Shown in pieces: positions 8,726 through 18,540 of a DNA stretch of 64,000 bases. Origin of the DNA: Trichomonas vaginalis G3 (Eukaryota; Parabasalia; Trichomonadida; Trichomonadidae). A program made the position numbers and the translations under genes. The stretch's first letter is position 1. The number at the start of each line of letters is the position of its first letter. The DNA lies in the NCBI RefSeq assembly GCF_026262505.1, contig NC_067206.1, positions 27,791,896 through 27,855,895 on the forward strand, written 5' to 3'. The notes below the pieces were generated by a model. That model did no database searches, was not told the origin of the DNA, and saw only the letters and a list, made by a program, of their open reading frames with translations.

Positions 8726-8975
8726 GAATTGTTGGCTATGATGTACTGATTCATGATCAGTACATCATAGCCAACAATTCCTTATATAAAGTTCAAAAAC
8801 TTGGGTGCAATCAGTTCTGATTGCACCCAAGTTTTTGAACTTTCTTGAGGGAATGGAAGAGTAAGAGGTATACATTATGAATATATACCTCTTACCCTTC
8901 CATTCCCTCTCTGACAGCGGGAAACTTTGTCTGAATGTTAAACTATTCAGACAAAGTTTCCCGCTGTCAGCGAAA
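8726..8975. repeat. hairpin-array unit 2 (250 bp)
   Basis: Second copy of the tandem unit. Hairpin 1 is identical to that of unit 1. Hairpin 2 gains a terminal base pair. Hairpin 3 (8847-8909) is re-paired with different bases. Hairpin 4 is a perfect 26-bp stem (8911-8936/8945-8970). Confidence 0.85.
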
Positions 8976-9523
8976 GAATTGTTCCATCTGGTGCATAGAG
9001 TGTGAATCTATGCACCAAATGGAGCAAGTCCCTCGCGAAATTGCCAAAACTTGCGTCGCATTTCAAAGATTGCGACCCAAATTTTGGCGATTTCTAGTAG
9101 AGATGGAGTATTTTGAGTCACTGACCTATATGCAGTGGCTCAAAGGGCTCCATCTCTACTTTGAAGCAAGGAAACTTTCCTCGAAATTTTGATAATTTGA
9201 AGAAAGTTTTCAAGCAATTAACAAAGGATTACTTGCTATGAGGTAAAAATTCTAGATTTTCACCTCATAGCGAGAGCTTCCCTTTCATTGCTTGAAAACT
9301 TTCCCCAGCTTCAAAATTGTGGAAAGGGCTGTAAAGTCGACTCCGATACCAGCAGGTACCAGAGTATTTAAAAGAGAAGCCCTCGTACGAGTTTCTATGA
9401 AGACCTTCTCATTCAAGAAGATCTTAATAGAAAATCGTACGAGGGCATTGGAAACTCGCGTCTGGTGCATGTTGGTACCAGAGTGTTTGAGATTTGAAGA
9501 CTCTGGTACTAACATGTACCAGA

Positions 9524-9733
9524 ATTTATGATGAATTTAAGATGGACCATTATAAAATGGTAGCGGTTTGTTTCAAAAAAATTTAGATGAGATTTGCATA
9601 GATATAGATTATATGATTTATACATATGAAAAATAATATATAAAAATATAATTTTGAGATAATTATGTAAATAATATTTTAAATATTTGAATCTGAGGTA
9701 TAATTTTATAGTAAAATATATTATAAAGAGTAT
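9524..9733. other. AT-rich spacer
   Basis: Very AT-rich, no ORF or repeat recognised. It separates the hairpin array from the truncated mdaB-like gene. Confidence 0.5.
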
Positions 9734-10312
9734 TTATATAAATATTGTAAAATAATATAAGCAATAAAAATTGAGACCCCCTCCCTGTTTTTGATGTTTT
9801 GTCACTTTTTCGGTAATTCTTATTGTTTCGAAAGCTTTATGGAGCCAGATCCAGACATTGTCGATTCCTTTGCCTTCGAAAAGCTGATTTGGATCTGTGA
9901 AAGATTCTTCTGGAGCATTCCATGTAGAGACAATCATATACTTCTTGTTCTGTGATAAACCTCCACTTCCGTACTTCTTAGACGAATCTTTCCTTGTGCG
10001 CCCATCGTTCTTCAGTAAGACTCCGTATCCTGAAGAGAAAACTTCGTCGATGTACTTCTTTAAGTGCCATGGAACACTCATGCACCATGCTGGTGTAGAG
10101 ACTATGATAATATCCGCCCAGACAATCTTAGCAAGTTCTTCTTCAGTTTTGTACTCATCTTTGAGCATTGTAATCTTTACTTCGCATCCATGAGATTGAA
10201 AATACTCTGTTGCAATCTCGGTAAATCGCTGATGAAGACCGCCTTTTGACAATAGGAAAGGTACTGCAGAGTTGATGATTAAGATGTGCTTTCCCGAATC
10301 GTTTGATGACAT
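9734..10312 (-). pseudogene. mdaB-like NAD(P)H:quinone oxidoreductase 1, 3'-truncated copy
   Basis: The flavodoxin-2 (MdaB) fold is clear through residue 161: WADIIIVSTPAWCMSVPW and DGRTRKDSSKKYGSGG. After KAFE the sequence leaves the family and runs on for about 30 unrelated residues from foreign DNA. The intact twin is 35770-36372, identical up to the break at 9830. The promoter side is intact, so a chimeric transcript is possible. The missing C-terminal helix probably abolishes folding; this is inference. Confidence 0.8.
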
Positions 10313-10566
10313 ATTGAGAAATGAAGTGTGTGTGTTTCAATGCATTATTCTTTAAATGGGACGATAACGATCCATTCAAATATTCATAAGCGATATTTAT
10401 GAAAATTGAGAAGAAATCGCGATTTCAATTGCGATCAAAAATCATAAAATAAATCTATACTTAAACAAATGCGAAAATAATGATATAATTGTTATGAAGA
10501 TTAGATAAGATTCATTCCTTTTCAGATGAAAATAATGAATGATACAAATTGAGAGTGCTCAAAAGT
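9830..10566. repeat. inverted duplication, arm A part 1
   Basis: 737 bp identical by eye to the reverse complement of 35516-36252. Together with 32246-32528 (283 bp) it makes 1,020 bp, exactly the length of 35233-36252. It holds the truncated mdaB-like 1 gene and most of the divergent promoter. Confidence 0.9.
10562..10566. repeat. target site duplication of Polinton B, left (AAAGT)
   Basis: AAAGT here and again at 32241-32245 directly outside the element. The empty site at about 35514-35519 (reverse strand) holds it once, proving that it is a 5-bp target duplication. Confidence 0.9.
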
Positions 10567-10576
10567 AGTTAGTATA

Positions 10577-10623
10577 CAAGTCTTGGGTATGGTGGCACTG
10601 CGTTCCACTTTACCCAATACTTG
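10577..10623. repeat. subterminal hairpin, left end of Polinton B (CTTGGGTA type)
   Basis: Arms 10577-10589 and 10611-10623 pair at 12 of 13 positions. The loop contains GGCACTGCG, the complement of the core CGCAGTGCC. Confidence 0.75.
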
Positions 10624-10790
10624 TGAATTTGACACTTTACAAAACCGTTAACGTGTATTTTACAACACAAACGACAACACTAACTTAACCTTAAATATTT
10701 ACAAAACCGCCAACCACTTCACTAACGAACTCACTAATGTAAAAATAAACGTTCTCACTATCGTTCTCACTAACGACTTCACTAATGTTC

Positions 10791-11075
10791 TCATAAATTT
10801 TCCTCAATATCTTCATCATCAGTGTTAACCCTATTGTAGTCATACTTGAAGCCATAAACTTTCTCTAACTTCTTAACGTACAATTTACATAACTTACCTT
10901 CGTCATCGTATGGTTTAATGATATAACTATTTCTATCTTTATACACAGTCAATGAAAAGTCAACTGGTCTCGGATGTATTTGAAAGAACATGTTATGCTC
11001 AGGAAGGAAGAATAAATGTTTAAATGTATGTTTGTTATACTGTGGAATTCGAATGAGTTGCTTTTGTTCTGTCAT
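10791..11075 (-). CDS. TIR-borne Polinton ORF, 94 aa (B type)
   Basis: Starts MTEQKQLIRIPQYNKHTFKH and is homologous to, but clearly diverged from, the MTKTIEITNYNGHEFKN type of copies A and Z. Acidic tail (NTDDEDIEENL). Reads outward. Its twin is 31718-32002. Function unknown. Confidence 0.6.
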   Translation of the reverse strand: MTEQKQLIRIPQYNKHTFKHLFFLPEHNMFFQIHPRPVDFSLTVYKDRNSYIIKPYDDEGKLCKLYVKKLEKVYGFKYDYNRVNTDDEDIEENL

Positions 11076-11238
11076 TTACATCCAAATAAAAATTTTCAGT
11101 AAACTTAAAAATAAACTTAAAATTAATGATATCACCACCCTCACACGTATGAAAACATAGCGCAAAAATAAATTTAGGTGAAGAGGTGAAATCTCACCTT
11201 TTTTTTCACCTCTTTTTTCACCTCATGAATTCATTACT

Positions 11239-11484
11239 TTATAACTCTCTTCCTTTCTCCAACTCTTCTAACTTCTTCCTAAGTTCAGCAATGTTGTCCT
11301 CATGAAGTTTAATCTTCCTTAATATACCTTCTCTATCTAATGGTTGCTTTATCTTTCTAAACTGAACTCTACCATCCTTCATAGTATGAACGTAAAAACC
11401 TTCTGGAACCGCTCCTGATTTAATGTATTCTACCAAAAATTTTTGTTTCATTGCTTCAGTGACTTTATTTGTCATTTCAATCAA
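11239..11484 (-). CDS. small Polinton protein, 81 aa
   Basis: Third copy of the ORF at 11-256 and 1464-1709, with four residues changed (for example SGAVPEGFYVH). The change pattern looks conservative, as expected for a protein under some constraint. Function unknown. Confidence 0.6.
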   Translation of the reverse strand: MIEMTNKVTEAMKQKFLVEYIKSGAVPEGFYVHTMKDGRVQFRKIKQPLDREGILRKIKLHEDNIAELRKKLEELEKGREL

Positions 11485-11523
11485 ATAAAAATGTTCAAAT
11501 AAAATAAAAATAACGTTATTTTT

Positions 11524-11919
11524 TCAGTAAGGAAACGCAGGAGTTTTACGATTTATTTGAGGCGTAGGTTCTGGTTTAAATGTTGGAGTCGGTTTAGGAG
11601 TTGACTTTTGAACAGGAGTTTGTACTTCCATAGGTTCAGGAGTCATTGAAGGTGTTGTTTGTGAAGGCGTTGGTTTTGACGAAGGTGTTGGAGTTTGTTT
11701 AACTTCAGCTACTTCAGTATTATTTATAACATTTGCTTTATTTCTTTTCAACATCATAACTGCTCCTGCTGTAGCTAGCAAACCTAGTGGGAGACCATAT
11801 TTTATATAAGGACTTGACCAAATGCTATTTTTGACAGGAGCTGGTGGAACACCTAACCTTGGTGAGACTGCTCTTTGCCATTGTGCAGCTCGTAAGAAAT
11901 ATTCAAATAGGTGCTCCAT
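11524..11919 (-). CDS. Polinton proline-rich protein with one membrane segment, 131 aa
   Basis: Residues about 37-56 (YGLPLGLLATAGAVMML) form a predicted transmembrane helix followed by KRNK. The C-terminal half is a low-complexity P/T/Q/K tail. A virion membrane or host-interaction role is possible but not shown. Absent from copy A. Family not recognised. Confidence 0.5.
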   Translation of the reverse strand: MEHLFEYFLRAAQWQRAVSPRLGVPPAPVKNSIWSSPYIKYGLPLGLLATAGAVMMLKRNKANVINNTEVAEVKQTPTPSSKPTPSQTTPSMTPEPMEVQTPVQKSTPKPTPTFKPEPTPQINRKTPAFPY

Positions 11920-12059
11920 AATCGTTTGGTAAAGTTTGTTTCATAGATGGTGAAGGTTCACGAGAGCTTGATGAAGAACTCATTTATAAGCTTTAAAATA
12001 AACGTTCATCCTTTATTCCTCACTGTCGTCAGTTGCTAAGTTATAGTCGTCAAGTCTTA

Positions 12060-13581
12060 TTATTGTATGCCTGACTGTCTTACTTGTATTGCAAAGCAAC
12101 AATCCCTCATAAATCCAATAAGTGGCTTTGGTACGTTTTCAGTTGCTAGTTCAATAGGTCCTTTAACAGACAATTTGTATGTTATTGGAGCAGTAGATGT
12201 TTGACCTTGCTGGAAGCAAAAAGTCCACTTCTGTTGGAAAACCACATAAGAAATGTGTGTTGTCATAGTATCCCATTTATGTTTCCACACTACCATCATC
12301 CACCAATGACCTCATAACATCTTCATTAAATCCTATCATATCATTGTTTGTATTGCAAGCGTTCGCAACCATTTCATAAAATACAGGTCCATATGATTTT
12401 TCAGGTTCTGCAGGCATATTTCCATAAGCTCCCATGGAAAGCTGAAGATATTTAAACTTAGGGTTTCAAATTAACATAATAGTTGTCTTTCTTTCTAAAT
12501 AGTGCCCAAATACTTTTAAACATTAATAGGCGTATAAGCTGCTGTAAATGTTGCACTTGAACTATCTGTATTCTTTGAGAATGAACCGTCCATAGGAATC
12601 CAATCCATAACTTTAACAGGAAAACATAAAGCCTCGTTTGTATAATGTTCTACAAGTTCTGTATAAATGTTAGGGTCTAAAGAGAATGACTTTGGATGAA
12701 TGAAACATTCATTAAAATCCATCTTTGTTCGAAATAGTTGCTGGTTTACAGTTGTAATAGTAACTGTTCCACTAGCTTCTACTGCCTTCGTTATCATAGT
12801 GAATGGTTCATTCCATGGAACAAATTTATTTGTCGGTGGATTTGAATCTGAAGCAAATGCAACTTTAAGAGTTGGATTGAAAGCAATGATATCATTTACA
12901 GATATAGATGTGCATTGTAAGGCGTCGCTACTGAACTTTACTTTAAGCTGAATGTTTCCTGCAAAAGCTGGAATAAATCGAATAGCTTCTAATGGAAGGA
13001 ATCTTCTAACAGAATTCTTAAACGAAGCTTAAAATCAAATGATTTTTCCTGCTGTAATTGGACCACTAACAATTTGTCCTGTTCTGCATGTTCCCGAATG
13101 ACTCCATACATCTTCATGTCATTTAAAAAACATCTACTTTATTGTCCGTTCGGTAGTTTGTGAGTTTGAAGTTATATATGCTTCTTCTCTTGCGTTGTCT
13201 TGAGAATATACGATTACGACCATTTGCAAGGATTTGATATCCAGCAACTGCATAGAAAGCGTCATCGAAACCAATCCAAAATCCTGGTGGGTTTGTTTTA
13301 TTGGAACCTGAACCAATTTCTTTATCTACAATAAATTGACCTTCCATTTTATACGTAATGAATGTATTGTAAAGGTCCAACATATTTTCACCAGGAGGTG
13401 AGAGATTGAATGTTACCCATGTGTTATCTTTAGCAGTTCCAGGTTGTGATGGAATCTTTGCGTCAGAATATTTTCTATTAGTGTCACCAATTTGAACTGC
13501 ATTGTCTATGATATCGAAATATGAGCGAATCTGATGAATATGCTCTGCTGGAGTAAATTCGTTTAACTGTTCGTTCTGCAT
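12060..13581 (-). pseudogene. major-capsid-like gene of Polinton B, broken
   Basis: The 5' part (about 150 codons from 13581) has features of a Polinton-type double-jelly-roll major capsid protein, with PPGENMLDLYNTFITYKM and FWIGFDDAFYAVAGYQIL. The region downstream continues in a beta-rich style. The gene is a fossil with several breaks. Assignment rests on size, position and these motifs only. Confidence 0.5.
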
Positions 13582-13608
13582 GTATTTACTTCAGATAAAA
13601 ATATCTAT

Positions 13609-14043
13609 TTACTTCATTATTCTCACTCTTCTTCTTGGCATTCGTGGTGGAAGTTGTTTCTTGACATTTTCAATGAACTGTACATTCTCTTTTGTCTCAA
13701 CTTCTTTCACTGGCGGGTCAGGGTTCTTTGACTCGGTTTGTTTTTCAATGAAATTCACGAACTTTGCAATAAGCTCTTGGTTCGTTATTGAAAGTACATC
13801 TGGCTTCTTTTCTTCTTGTTCTTTTGGTGGCTCAGTTTGAACAGAAGGTTTTATATGGGCTTCGTGGACTTCACCCTTGCCATGCACCTTAATGTTGTCG
13901 CTCTCTGCATTCGCTAATGGTACCTTTCTTTTTCTTACGTATATTTTACCATCTTTACTCTGACTTACGTAATAGAAAGGATGTTGTATTCCTCTTGCGT
14001 CATTTAATATAATAGACTCTCGCTCTGATTTTGACAAGCTCAT
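13609..14043 (-). CDS. Polinton protein of unknown function, 144 aa
   Basis: Starts MSLSKSERESIILNDARGIQ. Residues 20-40 look like a small beta unit (HPFYYVSQSKDGKIYVRKRK); then comes an acidic/polar linker and a basic tail (PPRMPRRRVRIMK). Just upstream of the capsid-like gene and divergent from 14088. Possibly a core or scaffold protein; no family recognised. Confidence 0.5.
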   Translation of the reverse strand: MSLSKSERESIILNDARGIQHPFYYVSQSKDGKIYVRKRKVPLANAESDNIKVHGKGEVHEAHIKPSVQTEPPKEQEEKKPDVLSITNQELIAKFVNFIEKQTESKNPDPPVKEVETKENVQFIENVKKQLPPRMPRRRVRIMK

Positions 14044-14087
14044 TTTACATCGGTTAAAGTTTTAATTAGTTTTTTATCTACAGTCAA

Positions 14088-14348
14088 ATGACTCAGACAA
14101 GTCATATGGACAAGACCCAAGGGGTCATAGATGTTGAAGCATTGAAGAAAGAAATTCGCGAGCAAATTTTATCCGAACTGAAGGAACAAAAACAAGAACA
14201 AAAGCCAGAGAGACCAAAGAGAAAACTTAGTGAAAAACAACTAGCTGCATTAGCTGCTGGAAGACAGAAGAACCCACGTTTGCTGGCGAAAAAAGCTAGA
14301 GAAGAAGCAAAAGCAAAGCAAAGAAGAACAAAAAGCAAAGGAAGCTGA
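14088..14348 (+). CDS. small basic helical Polinton protein, 86 aa
   Basis: Residues 15-86 are almost entirely charged and helical (LKKEIREQILSELKEQKQEQ), ending in a lysine/arginine-rich tail. A DNA-condensing or scaffold role would fit, but composition alone cannot prove it. Family unknown. Confidence 0.45.
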   Translation: MTQTSHMDKTQGVIDVEALKKEIREQILSELKEQKQEQKPERPKRKLSEKQLAALAAGRQKNPRLLAKKAREEAKAKQRRTKSKGS

Positions 14349-14387
14349 AGCAAAGAAAGAGTAAATGGTTTATTTTTATCCGAATAA

Positions 14388-15244
14388 ATGTATAGACAAA
14401 TACCTTTATCTGTTGCGTTCAGTAGTGAAAACCCTGACGTCAAAATAAAGGGGAACAGAGTAACGTTTAAGTTTCCAACAGACTGGATTGTGAACATAAA
14501 TGAAGAGAAGTACATTGGCATAACATCTATGTATATAACACGTGCTTTCAGAAAGGTTGACTTTATACTTCAAGTCGAGATAGAAAATGACGAACAGTCT
14601 TTAAGCGCCCAAAACATTCACATATACAAATACTTTAAAGACGATACAACATTGCAACAATGTATGATTTCATTTAATGAGATGTTCGAGAAAAAGTTCA
14701 ACATTGAAGTACAAACTTTACAGCCTTTACGTGAGTTTCTTGCACAACTGAAGAAGAAGGTAGTCAGCCACAACTTATAGACTTTCATTATGAATTTAAT
14801 GAAAATGAAGATGGAACACATGACTGTCAATTCATTGTATTCTCACCATTCAATGAAGTCGCTAAAAAGAAAGAAAATCCATTACGTATAAGATTTCAAA
14901 TCTCCGAACCAAGTGATGATTTTAAGAATGTTTTCAATTATGATGCAATGCTTCCGAGGAAAAATGAATTTTCAAAGATTGTAACACCTGGCATTTGGGA
15001 TAGAAAGCAAGCAATACTTTACTCTAATATAGCCAAAGGCGTTGAAAATGAGTTCATTGGTCATACAAGAACTTCACCACTTCCTAACCCTAAATACTAT
15101 AAATTAACTGGCTTCAATCGTGAGTTTTGGATAGACATGTTCTCCACTCATGACCATAAATGTCCAGTGTTCTTGCCTCCAGATGGGAAGGACTGTCTCT
15201 ACATTGAAGCACAACTCTTAAACTCTACCATCGCAGTATTGTAA
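14388..15244 (+). pseudogene. capsid-associated gene of Polinton B, broken
   Basis: Begins MYRQIPLSVAFSSENPDVKI and ends PPDGKDCLYIEAQLL, an ending resembling the minor capsid-like protein at 4978-5859. Beta-rich. It lies beside the major-capsid-like gene. The gene is broken in this copy. Confidence 0.5.
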
Positions 15245-15335
15245 AATCTACGCTAGCTTTATTTTTATCACGAATGACCTCATTGCTGACAAAAATAAAT
15301 GACCTCATTCATGACCTCATTGCTGACAAAAATAA

Positions 15336-15360
15336 GCCGCTAGCGGCAAGGGCGAAGCCC
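15336..15360. repeat. twin GC-rich mini-hairpin
   Basis: GCCGCTAGCGGC at 15336-15347, then GGGC-GAA-GCCC at 15350-15360. It sits just past the stop of the polymerase gene. An identical pair is at 21613-21637. As the 3' end of a transcript it could act as a processing or termination structure. Confidence 0.75.
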
Positions 15361-15366
15361 ATGACC

Positions 15367-18300
15367 TCAGAACTTCAACTTACGAATAAAGCTTGTTTTA
15401 GTCGTTATTGAAAAGTTGAACTTTTCAGCAAAGCAAGGTTGACATGACTTACATAAGTCGAATGCAATCTCTTGACCATCATAAAGTGCTTTGTAAAGTT
15501 TCATTAAACTGAACTCAGAGTCTTTGTCATATGTTCCAACAGGTATGTGAATGTTCTTATCTTCATTGTAATAGCATTGTATAGCTTCAGGAAACATTTC
15601 ATTAGCGGTTAAAGCAATAACATCTTGCTTCACGCCTTTCATTCTGCAGTGAAATGCAACTTCATTTAAATCGTTAGTGAGTAAGTCTATGTAGGTCTTC
15701 TTTCCACAGAAAATACTTTTATAAGCTAAACTTTGTTTTCCAGGTGTTATTTCTGCAAAGTCGCTATGAAATTGACCAAGGTTCTTTCCTATAAGTTCGC
15801 GACCATATCTCTTCTTAAACTCTGCTGCAAGCTTTGGTATGTCTTCATTATATAAGTGCATACTGTCGGTATCCTGGTAAAAGATTTGAAGACCCATATC
15901 TTCAGCAGTACAGAATACTTCATTCATAATACGTTTTGACATAGACAGAATATTAACACCAAGTGGACAGAAGTTAAAGTGTCTGCAAATGCTTTTCGTT
16001 AGCTTGAAAATAGTTTTATCTGAACCATCCAAACCTTCGAACTTCACTATATGGTTGTAATTTCTTATAGCATATCTTATAGCATCTTTGTCATTTACTA
16101 TGGTTATTTTTGACTCAATAGGAGATAGAATAGTTTTGCCATAAATGCTGTTCAGAATGAGTTTTATAATTTCTTGTAAGGGGTTTCCTTCTTTCTTATA
16201 CTTTAACCTTAACTCAAACAACTTCTTTACTTCATCTCTTATTCTCATATCTCTGTTTCCATCGTAATAGTATCCTTGCAACACTTCACATTTGACACAT
16301 TGATATTTTATGAGGTCTTGTAATGTTATATGGTCAACATACATGAGACAGCAAGTGTTTGAACTTCTTGGAACGTTAAGTTCTGGATTTAGTTCAGGGT
16401 CGCAAACTATTAAATGAAAGTGTCTGGGTATACCAATCTCTGTTATCTTAATGAGAACAAAGAAGCCAGACATAAACTTTTCACCAATGGGTTCCTTTTG
16501 GTCATCATCGAATAAATGTCTCATGAGATACTCTGTGCTTAACATTTCTTCCTTCAATACTTTTGGAATACCTTCTAAAGTATAAAGTCTTGCTATAGCT
16601 GAAGGATATAATGAAACAGTGTCGAAGTCAGCAATGAGTTTCTTTTTGCTCTTTTGTTTCATGTTATCTGACAACATACATCTTCCACCTTGAATGCATC
16701 TCGAAATAAATTCTCTTGGTTTATTTGAGAGGTCATAAAGATTTCCATTCGGGAAGTATACTCTGTTCTCAAACAATTTGTTAGCAATAGAACAAATACT
16801 AACGTAGTCATAAACGTTTAAATCAAACTCTTTCAATAAGTCATTGCGGAACTTTACAAAACCTTCTCTTAAAATTCTTACATCTTGTTTGCAGTAAAAC
16901 GTGCTATATTTTTCTAAGTCGAAGTGGTTTTCATCTATTCTGCAACCTTTGATGGAATCTATGTTTTTCATGAATGTATCTGCATCATGGATAAACTTAC
17001 ATGCTTCAGAAATGACACCAGTTCTGTTGTCATTTGCTAACAAAACACTGCTGTAGTAGTTATATGGAAATACTTCTTTCGGTCCTGTTTGTAAGTTAAA
17101 CATAGCAGGAAATAGTTTAAGCTTCTTATTTATAACACTGTAAGAGTCTTTTATAATAATTGCCCGTCCTTTATATAAACCAGTTATTTGCATTGTTCGT
17201 GAACCTTTAATGATGGGAGTTCCTTTCACTTCTGTCATGTGTCTTAAGATGAAGTTTATGTCATAACTGAGGTTGTGGAAATATATTAAACTCTTGTCAG
17301 GAAGTCTTTCCAAAAATTCTGTTGCACAGTTTTGACCCCAAATGCTTTCACTCACTGAACCATCTTCACTGTCATAACAGATGTTAAAAGCTTTATGAAA
17401 GCCATCCGTACTACACTCAAAGTCAGCAAAGAAAACGTGCTCAGGAATGAATTTACATTTAGCTTTATTTACTTCTTTTGACTCTGCTTTCTTCTTCAGT
17501 TGTACACAATACTTTGGAGCATATGTCAAATCTTTAAATGGTGCAAGGTTCTGTTTATATAAGTCAGTAGTATATGTGAAAAGTTCTCCATAAGAAATAG
17601 GTTCGAAATATTTGCACTCCCACAATGTTTTCATAACATCCCATAGCGGTGTTGTTCTATCATAACGAACTACATATTTATCTTCTCTCTTTGTATAAAT
17701 CTTCATCTGTTTCTCAATGTTCATTCCACCACACTCCTTCAAGATTTCTATATAGTTTCGAATGAAGTATGTTGTCATTGGTAATCTTTCATTTAGCATG
17801 TAGTGGTCTTCAACAAGAAGTAAGTCAATAGTTCTAACAGTTTCGCATTCTTTTGGTATATATCTCTTTATTTCATTATGTCTTGAGTCATTGAAATAAC
17901 CAATGGTAACATTAAATGCTATACCTGTTGAATCGGAAATTTCTTGTACTTTACTTTGAGGAAAGTCTCTAACACGAATGACTTCTCTCATGTGGTCAAT
18001 AGTTTCTTCATTTACTCCAGCCTGAATGCAAGCATAAACGAAACAATTGTCCTCTGTCATAAGTGTTGCAGTTCTTTTGTTCAGTTCATTGAAGATTTGG
18101 TAGCGTTCAAGATTTATAGGTAATGTGCAAAGATACTTCCAGAACTGACCGCTTCTCTTCTTATAAAACTTCTTTTCACCATTATCTTTCCAAAAGCTTT
18201 CTATAAGTGCTGGGTTTCCTGTTTGCTTAAGAGCTTCCAAAATGGCTTTCTGGTCATTTGTCAGTGTGCTTTCATCTCTATATGGTCTCTTTTTTGGTTT

Positions 18301-18540
18301 GCCTTTCTTTACATCTGACATCGTTAAGCCTTCATATTCTGTTAAATCATACATCTTTATTTCGGTAAGATTCTTTATGTTTGTCAAGAAGAAGTCATAG
18401 TGCATTTCAACAATACCTGCAGCATTTGCTTCTATCTCTGATATAAAGTTCTCCTTCAAGAGCTGATGTAGTAATGTTCCAATATTATTGAGGTTTAACG
18501 TAGAACATTCATACTTTCCACCAAGTTTATAACATACCAT
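15367..18540 (-). CDS. protein-primed family B DNA polymerase of Polinton B
   Basis: 1057 aa, open throughout. Proofreading motifs: ExoI FADFECSTDG (about residue 368), ExoII FHNLSYDINFIL (about 420), ExoIII YCKQDVRIL (about 545). Polymerase motifs: A DFDTVSLYPS (about 637), B KLILNSIYGKT (about 795), C YQDTDSMHL (about 886). This set and size match the protein-primed polymerases of Polintons and adenoviruses, which copy linear DNA from a terminal protein bound to each end. It overlaps the upstream ORF by 46 nt, suggesting joint expression. Confidence 0.9.
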   Translation of the reverse strand: MVCYKLGGKYECSTLNLNNIGTLLHQLLKENFISEIEANAAGIVEMHYDFFLTNIKNLTEIKMYDLTEYEGLTMSDVKKGKPKKRPYRDESTLTNDQKAILEALKQTGNPALIESFWKDNGEKKFYKKRSGQFWKYLCTLPINLERYQIFNELNKRTATLMTEDNCFVYACIQAGVNEETIDHMREVIRVRDFPQSKVQEISDSTGIAFNVTIGYFNDSRHNEIKRYIPKECETVRTIDLLLVEDHYMLNERLPMTTYFIRNYIEILKECGGMNIEKQMKIYTKREDKYVVRYDRTTPLWDVMKTLWECKYFEPISYGELFTYTTDLYKQNLAPFKDLTYAPKYCVQLKKKAESKEVNKAKCKFIPEHVFFADFECSTDGFHKAFNICYDSEDGSVSESIWGQNCATEFLERLPDKSLIYFHNLSYDINFILRHMTEVKGTPIIKGSRTMQITGLYKGRAIIIKDSYSVINKKLKLFPAMFNLQTGPKEVFPYNYYSSVLLANDNRTGVISEACKFIHDADTFMKNIDSIKGCRIDENHFDLEKYSTFYCKQDVRILREGFVKFRNDLLKEFDLNVYDYVSICSIANKLFENRVYFPNGNLYDLSNKPREFISRCIQGGRCMLSDNMKQKSKKKLIADFDTVSLYPSAIARLYTLEGIPKVLKEEMLSTEYLMRHLFDDDQKEPIGEKFMSGFFVLIKITEIGIPRHFHLIVCDPELNPELNVPRSSNTCCLMYVDHITLQDLIKYQCVKCEVLQGYYYDGNRDMRIRDEVKKLFELRLKYKKEGNPLQEIIKLILNSIYGKTILSPIESKITIVNDKDAIRYAIRNYNHIVKFEGLDGSDKTIFKLTKSICRHFNFCPLGVNILSMSKRIMNEVFCTAEDMGLQIFYQDTDSMHLYNEDIPKLAAEFKKRYGRELIGKNLGQFHSDFAEITPGKQSLAYKSIFCGKKTYIDLLTNDLNEVAFHCRMKGVKQDVIALTANEMFPEAIQCYYNEDKNIHIPVGTYDKDSEFSLMKLYKALYDGQEIAFDLCKSCQPCFAEKFNFSITTKTSFIRKLKF

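Larger units (their letters stand above)
8476..9523. repeat. array of about 14 back-to-back hairpins
   Basis: Nearly every base lies in an inverted repeat. Stems (arms): 8476-8500/8506-8530, perfect 25 bp; 8542-8564/8567-8589, perfect 23 bp; 8597-8624/8633-8659; 8664-8686/8695-8717. The four are repeated 250 bp further on (8726-8970), the last as a perfect 26-bp stem. Then come 8979-8998/9008-9027; 9039-9063/9069-9094; 9098-9124/9134-9160; a long imperfect hairpin from about 9176 to 9335; 9379-9409/9416-9446; and 9461-9484/9500-9523. Loops are 2-12 nt. ORFs across it are shadows of the repeats. It could be a precursor of structured or small RNA, or a DNA-level cruciform array. No match to a known family is recognised. 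Confidence 0.85.
10567..11252. repeat. left TIR of Polinton B
   Basis: Pairs with 31551-32240 in inverted orientation. It includes the hairpin, arrays of TTAGTGAAGTCG-type short repeats, the AAATATTTAAGG motif and a whole ORF. The outermost 70 bp differ between the two ends, including the hairpin stem. Confidence 0.75.

Noticed and set aside
8476-9523. CRISPR-like array
   Set aside because: There is no constant repeat separated by unique spacers of fixed length, and the host is eukaryotic.
8935-9531. Several frames of 76-85 codons
   Set aside because: All run through hairpin arms and mirror each other on the two strands, so they are by-products of the inverted repeats.
9897-10193. Open frame of 98 codons antisense to mdaB-like gene 1, found again unchanged at 35889-36185
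   Set aside because: It is identical only because the whole segment is duplicated; it is a shadow of the real gene.
13855-13895. Another twin mini-hairpin in the 144-aa Polinton gene
   Set aside because: GC-rich and similar in style, but the arms do not pair convincingly.
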